This document shows positions 35,463 to 45,314 of a stretch of 64,000 nt of DNA, one piece after another. The notes below the pieces were generated by a model. It made no database searches. It was not told the origin of the DNA and was given only the letters and a program-made list of their open reading frames with translations. The stretch covers positions 11,385,501 to 11,449,500 of the forward strand of contig NW_006921532.1 of NCBI RefSeq assembly GCF_000340215.1, written 5' to 3'. The first letter of the stretch is position 1, and each line of letters begins with the position of its first letter. Made by a program: the position numbers and the translations under genes. The DNA comes from Pseudocercospora fijiensis CIRAD86 (Eukaryota > Ascomycota > Dothideomycetes > Mycosphaerellales > Mycosphaerellaceae).

Positions 35463-35787
35463 TTATAAAGCCGGCAGGCCGGTCACGTGCACGAAGCGCC
35501 TGAATGGAGGTAGATAATAAGGGGTAATACTAATAATGTATTATAGGCCTCTATAGTGCGGATATAGCGGAATTAGTAGGTATCGGCTTAGTGCGATTAA
35601 TTTAGTATAATAGGCCGTATAGAAGGCCTTACTTAATAATTAGTACGGTTGTTTCGATAGAATAGTACGTATAGGTCCTATTCTTTAGGCGTAATATAGT
35701 TAAATCGATAGTTTTCGTAGTTATACCGCTAAAAGCTTGAAATAAGGACTATCTAGCTACTACTCTTAAAAGGTAGATCGAATACTA

Positions 35788-35976
35788 TATAAGAAGGGTT
35801 ATATTAGTAGGTAGATAGGGTAGTAGTAGGTTAGTATAGTATTCGATAAAGATCTAAGAGAAGAGGGAGGAAGGCAGGCTAGTTAGCCTAACGCTAAGCG
35901 CTAAGCCCTGCCTAAGGCACTAGGACCCTAGCTTTACTCGAGCTAGTTATATACTAATTATATATAGCCTCTAATA
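35788..35976 (-). repeat. LTR B (5' LTR) of Ty3 element 2
   Basis: 189 bp, same length and ends as LTR A. It is followed on the right by the N-terminal half of the interrupted DNA transposon frame. Confidence 0.85.
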
Positions 35977-36829
35977 CTACTCTAATCTCTTACTTTATCG
36001 CCTTTATATCTGTAATAGTAGAAGGCTAATCTAGAAGCGTCTATACCCTTATAGCTATAGCCTAGATACTTACTATTTGTAAAGGTCTACTTACTATCTA
36101 ATTTAGCTTTAATAATTTTATCTATAGCTCCTAGTATAACTATCGCCTAATACGGATCGCTATCTAATATAGTAGTATAGTTCTTAGTTAGATTCTTCGC
36201 TAGACGGCTCTTTCTAAATCCCTTCTAATAGCGTATTAGTATAGCAAACGCCTAGCTATTAGTATTACGCCGAATACTGCTATTATACGTAAATATAAAG
36301 CCTTTCTTTTAGTAGAAGTCTATTAAGTTATTAAGGTAAGCGTCGTACGATAGATATACCTTTAGAATAGATATCGAGATTAGTATATATTCGATACTTT
36401 TAGAACCGCGGAAATCGATATCGTAATTCTTAAAATATATACCTTCTTCTCTATACTAGTCTAACTAGTTAGTACTAGCCTCTAGCGCCTTACTATTATC
36501 TATAGCCTATAGGATTTAATTTATCTAACTACTAGTTAGTAAACTCGTTAGGTCGACTAGGAAGCGCTTCTTCGTATACCTATATAGTACTACTAGGCGT
36601 AGTATCCTCGCTACTAGTAGGATCCGCTATATTATTAGAAAAAGCGATATTTTAGTATTCTTCGAGATTATAGGAACGCGTAATATCGGTAGAGGAAGAG
36701 GTATATAGATTTAGTAGGGTTTGCTAACTAATTGCTAGCTAAGCTTCTCTTCTTAGCGCTCGGAAGCCCGGAGTGTGAATCCGCTGGATATAATTTTTCT
36801 ATCCGCCTAGTATTGCAACCCTTTACTTG

Positions 36830-38166
36830 GGGGAGTAGTGAATGTGTGGCGGCAATTGTGCAGTCTCTCGGTGGTAGTGATGCCGCCCGCCAATTCTGTA
36901 TTGTTGAATTGTTGAATGTGGATGAATGCACTCGGATGGATGGGCAGTGGCACAGTCAAAGTCGCATCGAATGATGAGATGTGCGCAGCTGGTGGCGAGG
37001 GCGAGGGCGAGGGCGACGACAACCTTGAACCCAGCCCAGCCAGTTCGCCGGGGTGCACGAGCCATCGGCCCAGCCCGCGCTGCGATGACTCCAAAGCGCT
37101 GCTCAGTGCTCACCTCAAAACACCCCTCTTCTTTCTGCCTCTGCTACAGCTGGCAGTCCTGTCATGGCCCACACTGCACTGAAGAGCACGTCGAGTGCGC
37201 GCAGAGAATAGAAGACCAGATCCACTGTCCGTCACCTGAGGCTTGTTGTTGATGCTGCAGACTTCGCTGTCGCGCACTTCCATCGACGCCACCCCCAGTC
37301 CGGCCAGTTGCTGCCTTCTGCCTCGCCTTCTTTGTGTGTCATATCCAGCATACACTACCCTGCCCAGCCTTTCGCCACAACCCTCCACTCACTCACACCT
37401 CGACTCATACTCATCCTCATTCTTCTTCACTCTTCTTCACTCCTAATACTCAAGCGCTGCCCACTAGCGCCACTTGCTCTCCCACAAACCGGCTGCGAGG
37501 ACGGACATATCGCCACCGCCTTGCTGCGCAACACCGCTCATATCTAGCGCGATCAATCCTGAGCCTGCCACGACCTATCACTCCACCTCACCTGTCGACT
37601 CACTTCGACCAATCCTCCTCTGACTGCATCTTTGCAACCAGCCTCGACGGCAATATATCGAGATAGTCGCCTTCACTAGCAGTACTACTCGATCTATACG
37701 CCCACCACTGTCAGCATGATCCTCTCCATGCCCTACGCCAACACCCCAGTCAGCAGCTCATACACCTCCAAGTCCATCGATTCCGTCCTTCTCGCTCAGA
37801 AGTTGTAGATACAGACAACCATTCGGGAAGATTTTGGAGCTTCTAAAGACCATACTCGTCTTTGGGGGCTTTGCGATTCGTTGAATCAGCTGCGGAAGAA
37901 GAGACACACACTGCTTGGAATACTGAACCTGCTGGCTGAGGTGGAATTTGCTTGAGGAAGGTGCGACCCCGATTCGGCCTTGCTACATCTTTGACCTCCT
38001 ACCTCCAGTCAATCATTTACGCGTCGACAACAGCATTTTTGCTTATGTTTGCGCGTACTCTTTGATTTTCAACGTCTTTCCGCATCTGGAAGGCGTCCCT
38101 GGGTCATCAAACACTCATAACGGTTATACTCTGAACGGACACATCTACTGCATAGCGAGGCGCAGG
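36830..38166. other. Promoter and long 5' leader of the cyclin gene
   Basis: Normal composition resumes at 36830. A pyrimidine-rich stretch (about 37380-37450) and a short upstream open frame (37716-37808) lie in front of the cyclin start. No other gene is supported. Confidence 0.5.
37716..37808 (+). promoter_or_regulatory. Upstream ORF (30 codons) in the cyclin leader
   Basis: The ATG at 37716 opens a 30-codon frame beginning MILSMPYANTPVSSS and ending at TAG 37806-37808, about 360 bp before the cyclin start. If transcription starts further upstream it would be a translational control element. Alternatively it is the first exon of a longer cyclin; I see no splice pair that joins it convincingly. 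Confidence 0.4.
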
Positions 38167-40375
38167 ATGAACTCGGAATACGTCGATCGTGGCTCTGATG
38201 GCTTTTCATCACTCCCTGAGCATCGTGGCCCATACGAGCCGTCGATCGCATCCTCTGCGTCGTCTTCATCACACCTCTCTGTCTTCTCAGACACCCTGTC
38301 AGCATCAAGCTCCATAGCGAGCTCCGTTTCGGACGACTTTCGATATACTCATGACGATGCACGAGAAAGAGATCGGATATGTGCTCAGGCACAGCTGCGC
38401 TTTCAAGCGCAAAGCAACAACCAGCAGCTAGAAGAGCCTGCAGTGCTCAGCAATCTATTGAAGGGTAACGGACAGTGCATGTCTTATGCGGACGTGACCT
38501 CGGTCCCAGCACCGCAGCGTCAACATCCGCGAAGGACTTCTCTGTCAAGGAACCAGAGGCCTCCACCTCTTGTTAGACAACGCGATCGAAAGATCAACTT
38601 CGTCGACAATCTCGTCGGTAAGCACATCGAAACCAGTGAAGCCTGATCGGAACGGACGCTAAGCATCTCCCCAAGACTCAGCAACTCAGATGGTGGAAGT
38701 CATCTGGCCGCTGTCGATAGTCCCTTGTCAGAGTGAGGCTAGCGGTCGAGGCGTACTGCCGCTCCGCACTTACATTGAAGAGACACTGCGACGATCGCGC
38801 ACTAGCTATTCAACCCTTCAGGTTGCACTCTACTACTTGGTCCTCATCAGACCACACGTACCGAAGCGTGACTTCACCATGGAGCTGAGCATGGATTCGC
38901 CAGCAGAGCGTGCATTGATGTGCGGACGCCGCATGTTTCTCGCAGCTCTCATTCTTGCATCGAAGTATTTGCAGGACCGCAACTACTCGGCCAAGGCCTG
39001 GAGCAAGATGTCAGGGCTGAACGTCTGCGAGATCAACACCAACGAGCGCACCTTTCTCAGCAAGGTCGACTGGAAGCTTCACATACCAAAGCCAATCTTT
39101 GAGAAGTGGCAAGAGGTCGTGCTTCGGTACACGCCTCAGCCTCCACCGTCTCCAAGCTGGAGTGTACCATCTGCGACATCTACTTGGAAGCGTATGGTGC
39201 CTCTGCTCACTCCAGAGCTTGACAACTTGCCAATGGTGGAGAGCAAGATGGCTTTGGAAAGCAAGATGGCTTTTGACTCCGAGCCAGCTTTCTGCTATGA
39301 CGTGGGCTCACCGACGACACCAACTCCCGCTAAGATGGCGTTCAAGGTACCTCCACTCGACTCTACATCACACGAGAGCACACCAACTGCCATGTCTACC
39401 CTGGCTTCGCTTCCTCGCTTCTTGGAGCCCAAGCCAGACATCGCACCGCCCACTCCCGGCTTGGCTCGCATGGGTCCACTGCCTACGCCGAACATGACGC
39501 CGTCTTCGACTGCCACCAGTACTCCTGCAGCGAGTGTGTGTGGTTCTCGTCGACCGTCGATGTGCTCTGCAATGGCTTCGGCTCAGAAGACCAGCATGAA
39601 CAGATGCATCTTTGATTCCAACCCCGCTGGCGTGCCAAGCTTCGAGCCCAGGTACACAACCACCACAAGACGTCCATCAATCATGAGCATCGCTTCTACC
39701 GGATCCAGCCCAGAGTCGATGGTGTCTGACAACTCGAGAGCATCGCGCTCGTCGTCCATCTCTTCCGTCTCCACAGCATCCTCGTATTCGTCAATGGCGC
39801 CACAGCGAGCTTGTTTGGCTCGCCAGGCGACTTGTCGCAATGCTGGATTGCTGCCCAAGTGGGTCAAGGAAGAGACCGAAGGGAGCGCGATCCAGCCAAT
39901 CATCATCGAGGACGATTTGGAGATGGTGTCAAGCCCAGTCACGGCCGACTTTTCCATCAGTGAGAAAGTCTCCCATACACCTCACAGACACAGTCGTGCT
40001 TCCAAGCATGCTGGACACAACCTGCCTCCAGCTGCAACAGACAAGGGCCGGAAGCGTGTTCGCCCACACGGCAATCGCCGCTCCGAGCTTCAAGAAGAAG
40101 TCCGATATTTGCTCAACGAGTCCTTCGAGGACTCTATGGAGTTGGATGACCGTGATGTGTCGCCCACTCCCGCAGCGTCGTGTGCAATCAACATGCTTGG
40201 ACGCTACGACTCATTCACAATTATGAAGGAGGCCCAGCCTCCAGCATCAATCTCTCGCCGAGAGTCGAGTAGCAGGGTGCCTGTTCAAAAGAATGAAGGC
40301 AAGAAGCGAACTTGCTGTTCCATCGCAGGACCAATGTCGATATCACCTGTTCCTTTGTACGGCGAGGTTGTATAG
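38167..40375 (+). CDS. Pho85-type cyclin (Pcl5-like)
   Basis: Two exons, 38167-38617 and 38682-40375, joined over a 64-nt intron (GTAAGC...CTCAG), about 714 residues. The cyclin box covers about residues 154-295: MVEVIWPLSIV, LRTYIEETLRRSRTSYSTLQ, CGRRMFLAALILASKYLQD, YSAKAWSKMSGLNVCEIN and FLSKVDWKLHIPKPIFEKW. This fits Pho85 cyclins of the Pcl type, which bind the Pho85/PHO-type CDK; yeast Pcl5 directs turnover of the amino-acid-control activator Gcn4. The rest is Ser/Pro/Thr-rich and probably disordered. I chose ATG 38167 because upstream in-frame sequence is not protein-like. The Pcl5 assignment is by resemblance; other Pcl subfamilies are possible. Confidence 0.8.
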
Positions 40376-41385
40376 CTTTGTGGTGCACACAGATGCGGCA
40401 TCACGTTGACATCAAATGACACGAATGGGGGCGTAAGTGGCTCATTACAGCACACTTGAAAGGCGGAGCAATCGGCGCATGTAACTGTAGTTTTGAAGAA
40501 GATGTCCCACGAAGCATGCCAAACTCAGACCTTCGTTTGAAACGAACTCACATTACATACTGTTTCTTTCATCCTCAAACCCAGTGAGTGTTTTCATGTT
40601 CGCTTCAAGAAGATAAGTCATTAAACTGTCACGGTGGTCACGGAGCGAGTGCGACTCTGCGGATTGAAGATTGGTGCCTTAGGCAAGAATTCTTGGCGAG
40701 CGCCTACTGTGCTATAACAGGTCAATCCCCATACCAAGTCCAAGTCCACTTCGTAGCGACAAGATTGAAATGTGCAAGAACTGAACTGCACTAGACCAAG
40801 TCATTGAAAGGCGGGAATGCGCGAAAGTGTGCTAGTCTTCCATCCTCGTCTCTGACGCTTGTGTCCAATGCAGACAGCAGAGGCGACTGACGTTGCTCAT
40901 GGCTATCACCAGAAGTAAGGCAAAGGGTGAGTATTCTAGCCGAAATAACGAGTTCCGAAGCCTCCAAATGGAGCGAAGAAACAGGCGTTCTCAACTCATC
41001 GGCACTGCAGTAGTGAGCAAGTGTGCCGGGCTGCAAGGAAGCTCCAGGTCACGTGGTCGTCTCAGAGCATGACAGCAGCAGCAGCGAAGTTGTATGAAGT
41101 GAGGTCGAATTTAAGTCGCACTCCAGCGCCAGGTACGCTGATCCTGCGCCTGAGGAGCTGTGGAGTATGAATCTTTCAAGAAATCGCCGTCGCAAGACAC
41201 GTCTTTATGTCGATGCTTGGCTGGGCGAAATGGGTGTCAGAACAATCAGAAAATTTACGCGACCAATTTGATAGTAATTTTGCTGACGAGAGCGTGTGTT
41301 GGTGTGCGTTATTGTGGTGTCTGGATTATGGGTTGTTGGAGGCCTGCCTGGCACTTGCATGCTGCGCGTCTCCACGGATATAGTA
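40376..41385. other. Intergenic region between the cyclin gene and the Tc1-like transposon
   Basis: 3' flank of the cyclin gene, then ordinary sequence without a supportable gene up to the TA target site at 41384-41385. Confidence 0.45.
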
Positions 41386-41589
41386 CTATGTGCTGAGTCC
41401 AACTTGTCAGTGCCGGTGCGGGGAGAACCCTGCACCTCCGAGAGAGGAACCACACCGCCATTTTGGTGGTTTTTGAATTATTTGTTCTCCTTCTGAGGCC
41501 TATAGTCCTCTAATATATAGTAGATATCGTGTCGACGGTTTTCCAGTAGTATAGACCCTTCCGAGGTGTTGTTGTCGTCCGCTATAGTA

Positions 41590-42660
41590 AAGAAAGCGCG
41601 CATTAACGACGACTAGTAAGGCTAACTAATTAATCTCTTTAAGAAGGGCTTTACTGCTAAGCAGATATATGCCTTTGCAAAGCTTTTAATATTAGTCAGA
41701 TTAGTGTATCGCTATTAAGAGAGATATCGCATAACTAGAGCGTTATATCTAAAGAATACTAGCACTCGGCGTAGCTATAAGAACCTCTAACTTCTCGCTA
41801 TAGAAGAGGAGTTTATACTCGGGTATCTCGACGATCGACCGGACGCATACTTTATAGAGATAATCCAAGCTCTTTAAGACGAATTTGTATAGCTACGGCT
41901 AGTAAATAAGGGCGGAAAGGGTATAGTAGAGCTTCGGCCGTCTCTAATCGGTATAGTATTAAAAAGGTACGGGTATACTCGAAAGGAGGTAAAGCGGGCG
42001 GCGAAGGAACGTAACCCGTTCTTAAGGGCTCTATAGACGATTAGGTACGCTAAATAGCCGGTAGATCGACTAGTGTTTATCGACGAGACTACTAGCAATT
42101 AGAAGACAGGTTAGCGGAAGTATAGCTAGAGTCTAAAGGGTATTATATACTTGGATCTCTAGTATACGAAGCGAGAAGTATAGTAGAGTATGCTGCCGGC
42201 CTTTACGGTTTATAGCTACTTGCTATATACCTACGTATACTAAGGATCGATTAATACTAACCGTTTCTATACTTAGATTACTAAACAGGTGCTTCTATAT
42301 CTCGAAGAAGGTCCGCTAATGATCTTTGTAATAGATAATACTAGTATTTACTATAGATTGAGGATTAAGTAGGCGATTCTCGATGCTAGATATCGACTCG
42401 AGTACTTACCGCCGTATAGTCCGGATTTGAACCCTATCGAGGGCAGTTTCAATCTACTAAAGAAGACTATTAAAAGATACAGAAGTTAGCTGCCGAAGTT
42501 CTTTAGCTTTTAAGATTACTTACTATATTGTCTATACCTATATCGAGGCCGCCGCGCGCGTGAACTCTTCGCTTATGCTAGATATAATATCGAAGGGGTA
42601 GATTTGCCGTACGACGCTTCGCAATTCGAGTCGACCGCTAGTAACGCTTAGAATATAATA
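41590..42660 (+). pseudogene. Tc1/mariner DD34E transposase (DDE_3 type), RIP-mutated
   Basis: The frame reads GYTRKEVKRAAKERNPFLRA, then FIDETTSN (first Asp), MIFVIDNTSIYYR (second Asp) and YLPPYSPDLNPIEGSFNLLK (Glu). I count 34 residues between the second Asp and the Glu, the Tc1 spacing, and the catalytic triad survives. Numerous TAG codons (replacing Gln or Trp) prevent expression. The start is not definable. Confidence 0.85.
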
Positions 42661-42939
42661 GCACTCGACCCGGAAGAGTCCTAATAGATATAATAGGCTT
42701 AGAATAATAAGCCGTTAGTGCTAGATAATATAGAAGAGCTGTATATATTGTATAAAGAAGATAATAAGGAAGATAAGGAATAAGAGGTAGATTTTAACGA
42801 CTTCGAGTAATGTAACTAGTAGCGACTAGCGCGCGGCAAGCGCCGTAGGTAGAGATTCGAATAAATATATTCGAACGCTAGCTTTGCCTATCGCGCTTAG
42901 TGTTCTACAACTAACGCAGTATATTAATTAATTATATAT

Positions 42940-44867
42940 AGGCTAAATAAGTGCTATTACCGTAAGAATCTCCCGCTTATTACAAGTTTATATATATTGT
43001 AGATATGCAAAGATTGCAGCCTAAACGAAGCTAAGAATTCTTAGAAATCCTCTCCCTCCTTAGCGGCGGCTACTTCCGCCGCTATAATCTTATCCTATTT
43101 CTTCCTTATAAACTCGACGATAGCTTTCTTTAATCTTAACCTTATTCTATCTACTTTATTAAGTGCCGCCGGCTAGTCGTCCTTTGTTAAGTTATAGATA
43201 GTCTCTAGCGTCTAGCCTATACCGACGAAATAGGCGATATAGGGCCGTAGATAGTCGTAGTCCTAGAAATCGCGGTAAAGAGATACCTAGTCGAAGAATT
43301 CTACCGTTAGCTGTTCGTACTAGACGATATTGCGCGGTAGTATAATATTACGCAATCTAGTCTTAACAAGCGCTCGTCTAGGCGTACGAGAAGGCGTGCC
43401 TAGAATAATACCGCTGCCTCGTAATTTATTGTCGATAATGCGGCCGAGATCGTTACTAAAGTTGTTAAGGATAATCGGCTAAATTCTAGCACTTCTAGGC
43501 TTCCGAGGGGAGTTAGACTTACTACTACGGCGACCTCTTATCTTCCGGATAGCAGTCTTCTATATATTATTCTCGACCTTTCTCTTAATTAACTTAATCT
43601 CTAACCTTACTAGTAACCTGTCTTCGAGAGCGCTAATTTGCTCGTTAACTTTCTACTCTCCGGAAGCTATAGCCTTATAGCTATCGATTATAGCGGCTTC
43701 GAAGAACGGAAAGTGATTCTCGCTACAATCCTTTAGCTTCCGGTTACGCTAGTACGTATACTTACTAGCCTTCTAGAAGTTACTACAGTCCTTTATCGTA
43801 TATAGAAAGTTACGGATAATCTAATAGTCGTACCGCTTCTAAGTCTCGAGTTTAGCTATTACAACGCCGGCGTTAGTAAGCTGAATTAAGGTTAGATTAG
43901 AAGCCGGTTTAACTAACTTCTTGCTACCTAAAGATCTAGCTACTACTATCGCTTTAGGCTTCGTAAAGAAGTTAATATTAATAAAGACATTCTTACGCGA
44001 GGTAAGCGCTAATCCTTTGCTAGTATCTAGAGCTTTACTATAGACCTCGTCGCTATTAATATTATCTCTAGCTTAATGCTAATCGCTAGTAAACGCCGTC
44101 TTCTAACCGTCCGCTCTAGTATAGATAACGATACGAGTGAATACCGCTAAGCTATACAACTTCGCTATCTTCGCTACCTACGCGTATCCGTTCTAAGCTT
44201 CTTATTTATTAGCCGATAAAAACTTTACCGGCTTCGTTACTATTGTCCGCGCCGCGCCCTTCTTCGTTACATTAAACACAGTCTACTGTCCTTTATAATA
44301 GAAGGTCTCGTCTAAGAAAGAGCTAGGTTAAGTAATAGGAACGTTGCCGGCGGTAAGCGTAGCCTAGCTACTAGTAGCAGTAGCGGCCTTCTACGCGGTA
44401 TTAAAAGAGAAGGATATAGAGGTCGTAGCGGAGGAAGAAACAGCCGTTTTTAGTAACGCTATACCGCTATTATCCTCTGCCGGCAGTACTACGGTCTCCT
44501 TATTTAGTAGACCCGAGGGATTAACGATTAGGTTAGGCTCTTCTACGGCAGTCGCTTTACCCTTCTTACCGCCGGAAGACCTACTCTTCGAGCTACCCTT
44601 TACCTGCTAAGCCGTATTAGCATTCCGTCTAATTAGCGGCGGACTAATAGCCTTCTCGAGAGTATAGATTACCTTCTTTAGCGTAGAGACAATCAATTCG
44701 TCGTCTAATCGCGCTAGAGGTACGCCGGCAGTCGTACGAGTCGCTCTTATCGGTATTATTGTTGCAGTATAGCACTCGGAAACAGTCAGAATACGCGTAC
44801 GGGGCTCGAACACACGATTATCCTCTACTCGACGACGACAATTGGGAAGAAACACGATAAAAACCAC
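42940..44867 (-). pseudogene. Second reading frame of the Tc1-like element, unknown protein
   Basis: The minus strand from about 44867 to 42940 stays in one protein-like frame of roughly 620 codons, interrupted almost only by TAG/TAA. Readable parts include SSKSRSSGGKKGKATAVEEP, NFFTKPKAIVVARSLGSKKL and YDYLRPYIAYFVGIGQTLET. Composition is Lys/Ala/Ser-rich with likely coiled-coil segments; no catalytic motif or family is recognised. It is convergent with the transposase. A DNA-binding or accessory role is possible but only a guess. Confidence 0.55.
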
Positions 44868-44958
44868 GTAAAAGTGCCCCTATTGCCTACCCCTATACGG
44901 CTCAAGAGAGGAGGCGGCTCTGCGGACCGTACTGACAAGTTGGACTCAGCACATAGTA

Positions 44959-45314
44959 TCAAAGTCGGGATGCATCGAAGCGCGAGGGCCAACCATGCAT
45001 CGCTGCCTCTGCCTCGTCTATCCCCCCCCCCATCACACTCTCTCCCACTCCTCTTCTTCACCTCATCCGTCCTTGGAGTCTGCACTCTCATCTCTATGTA
45101 ATAATTGCTTCGTGGTGGACGGCCGTGTCAAGTGAAACATTGGCTTGGCAACGCGTGTGGTCCGCGCAGACGTGACTGAATCGGATTGCGACGACTCCTC
45201 CGATGCTGCGGCAGCAGCTCACGCTCCCTGCGATCTGGTAGGCCGCAACGCAAGTGAGAATCAGGCACGGCTAGGCAGCGCTGGCAGTCCCCGCGCGAAA
45301 ATCGAGCAGTCCGT
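44959..45314. promoter_or_regulatory. Short upstream region of YTA7
   Basis: The 356 bp between the transposon's TA duplication and the YTA7 start must contain the core promoter and 5' UTR. It is pyrimidine-rich near 45000-45080. The transposon thus sits close to a housekeeping promoter. Confidence 0.45.

Larger units (their letters stand above)
28243..35976 (-). mobile_element. Ty3-type LTR retrotransposon 2 (chromovirus), minus strand, RIP-mutated
   Basis: About 7.7 kb between two 189-bp LTRs. Minus-strand relics are in Ty3 order: Gag zinc knuckle near 33680-33640 (ruined, reads CFNYNSTTYLLGQY), reverse transcriptase about 32700-32050 (catalytic box [21 protein letters not shown]), RNase H about 31950-31500, integrase roughly 31000-30200 and a chromodomain about 29790-29690 before the frame ends. 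A purine-rich tract (AGAAGGGAAG, minus strand) precedes LTR A, fitting a polypurine tract. I find no matching 5-bp target duplication, so one end may be rearranged. Stops are overwhelmingly TAG/TAA. Confidence 0.85.
27367..36821 (-). mobile_element. DNA transposon with 8-bp target duplication (hAT-like or MULE-like), RIP-mutated, interrupted by Ty3 element 2
   Basis: The direct repeat TTTACTTG occurs at 27359-27366 and 36822-36829. The ends are inverted repeats: GGGTTTTAATACTTAGCGG on the left and, reverse-complemented, GGGTTGCAATACTAGGCGG on the right, with similarity continuing about 45 bp. Net of the retroelement it is about 1.7 kb. Minus-strand protein relics lie at about 36700-35980 (for example GSKSIEYILISISILKVYLS) and 28190-27660 (RRATRGFSIEETILLDIYKD). 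I cannot assign the protein to a transposase family. An 8-bp duplication suggests hAT; counting the shared GGG would give 11 bp, as in Mutator-like elements. Confidence 0.7.
41386..44956 (+). mobile_element. Tc1/mariner-like transposon, 3.57 kb, RIP-mutated interior
   Basis: Inverted ends share CTATGTGCTGAGTCCAACTT (41386 on; reverse complement ending 44956), continuing about 27 bp, and TA flanks both sides (41384-41385 and 44957-44958). The interior (about 41500-44750) is CpA/TpG-poor, while the outer 100-200 bp at each end keep normal composition. It holds two convergent coding relics: a plus-strand DD34E transposase and a long minus-strand frame. Confidence 0.88.
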
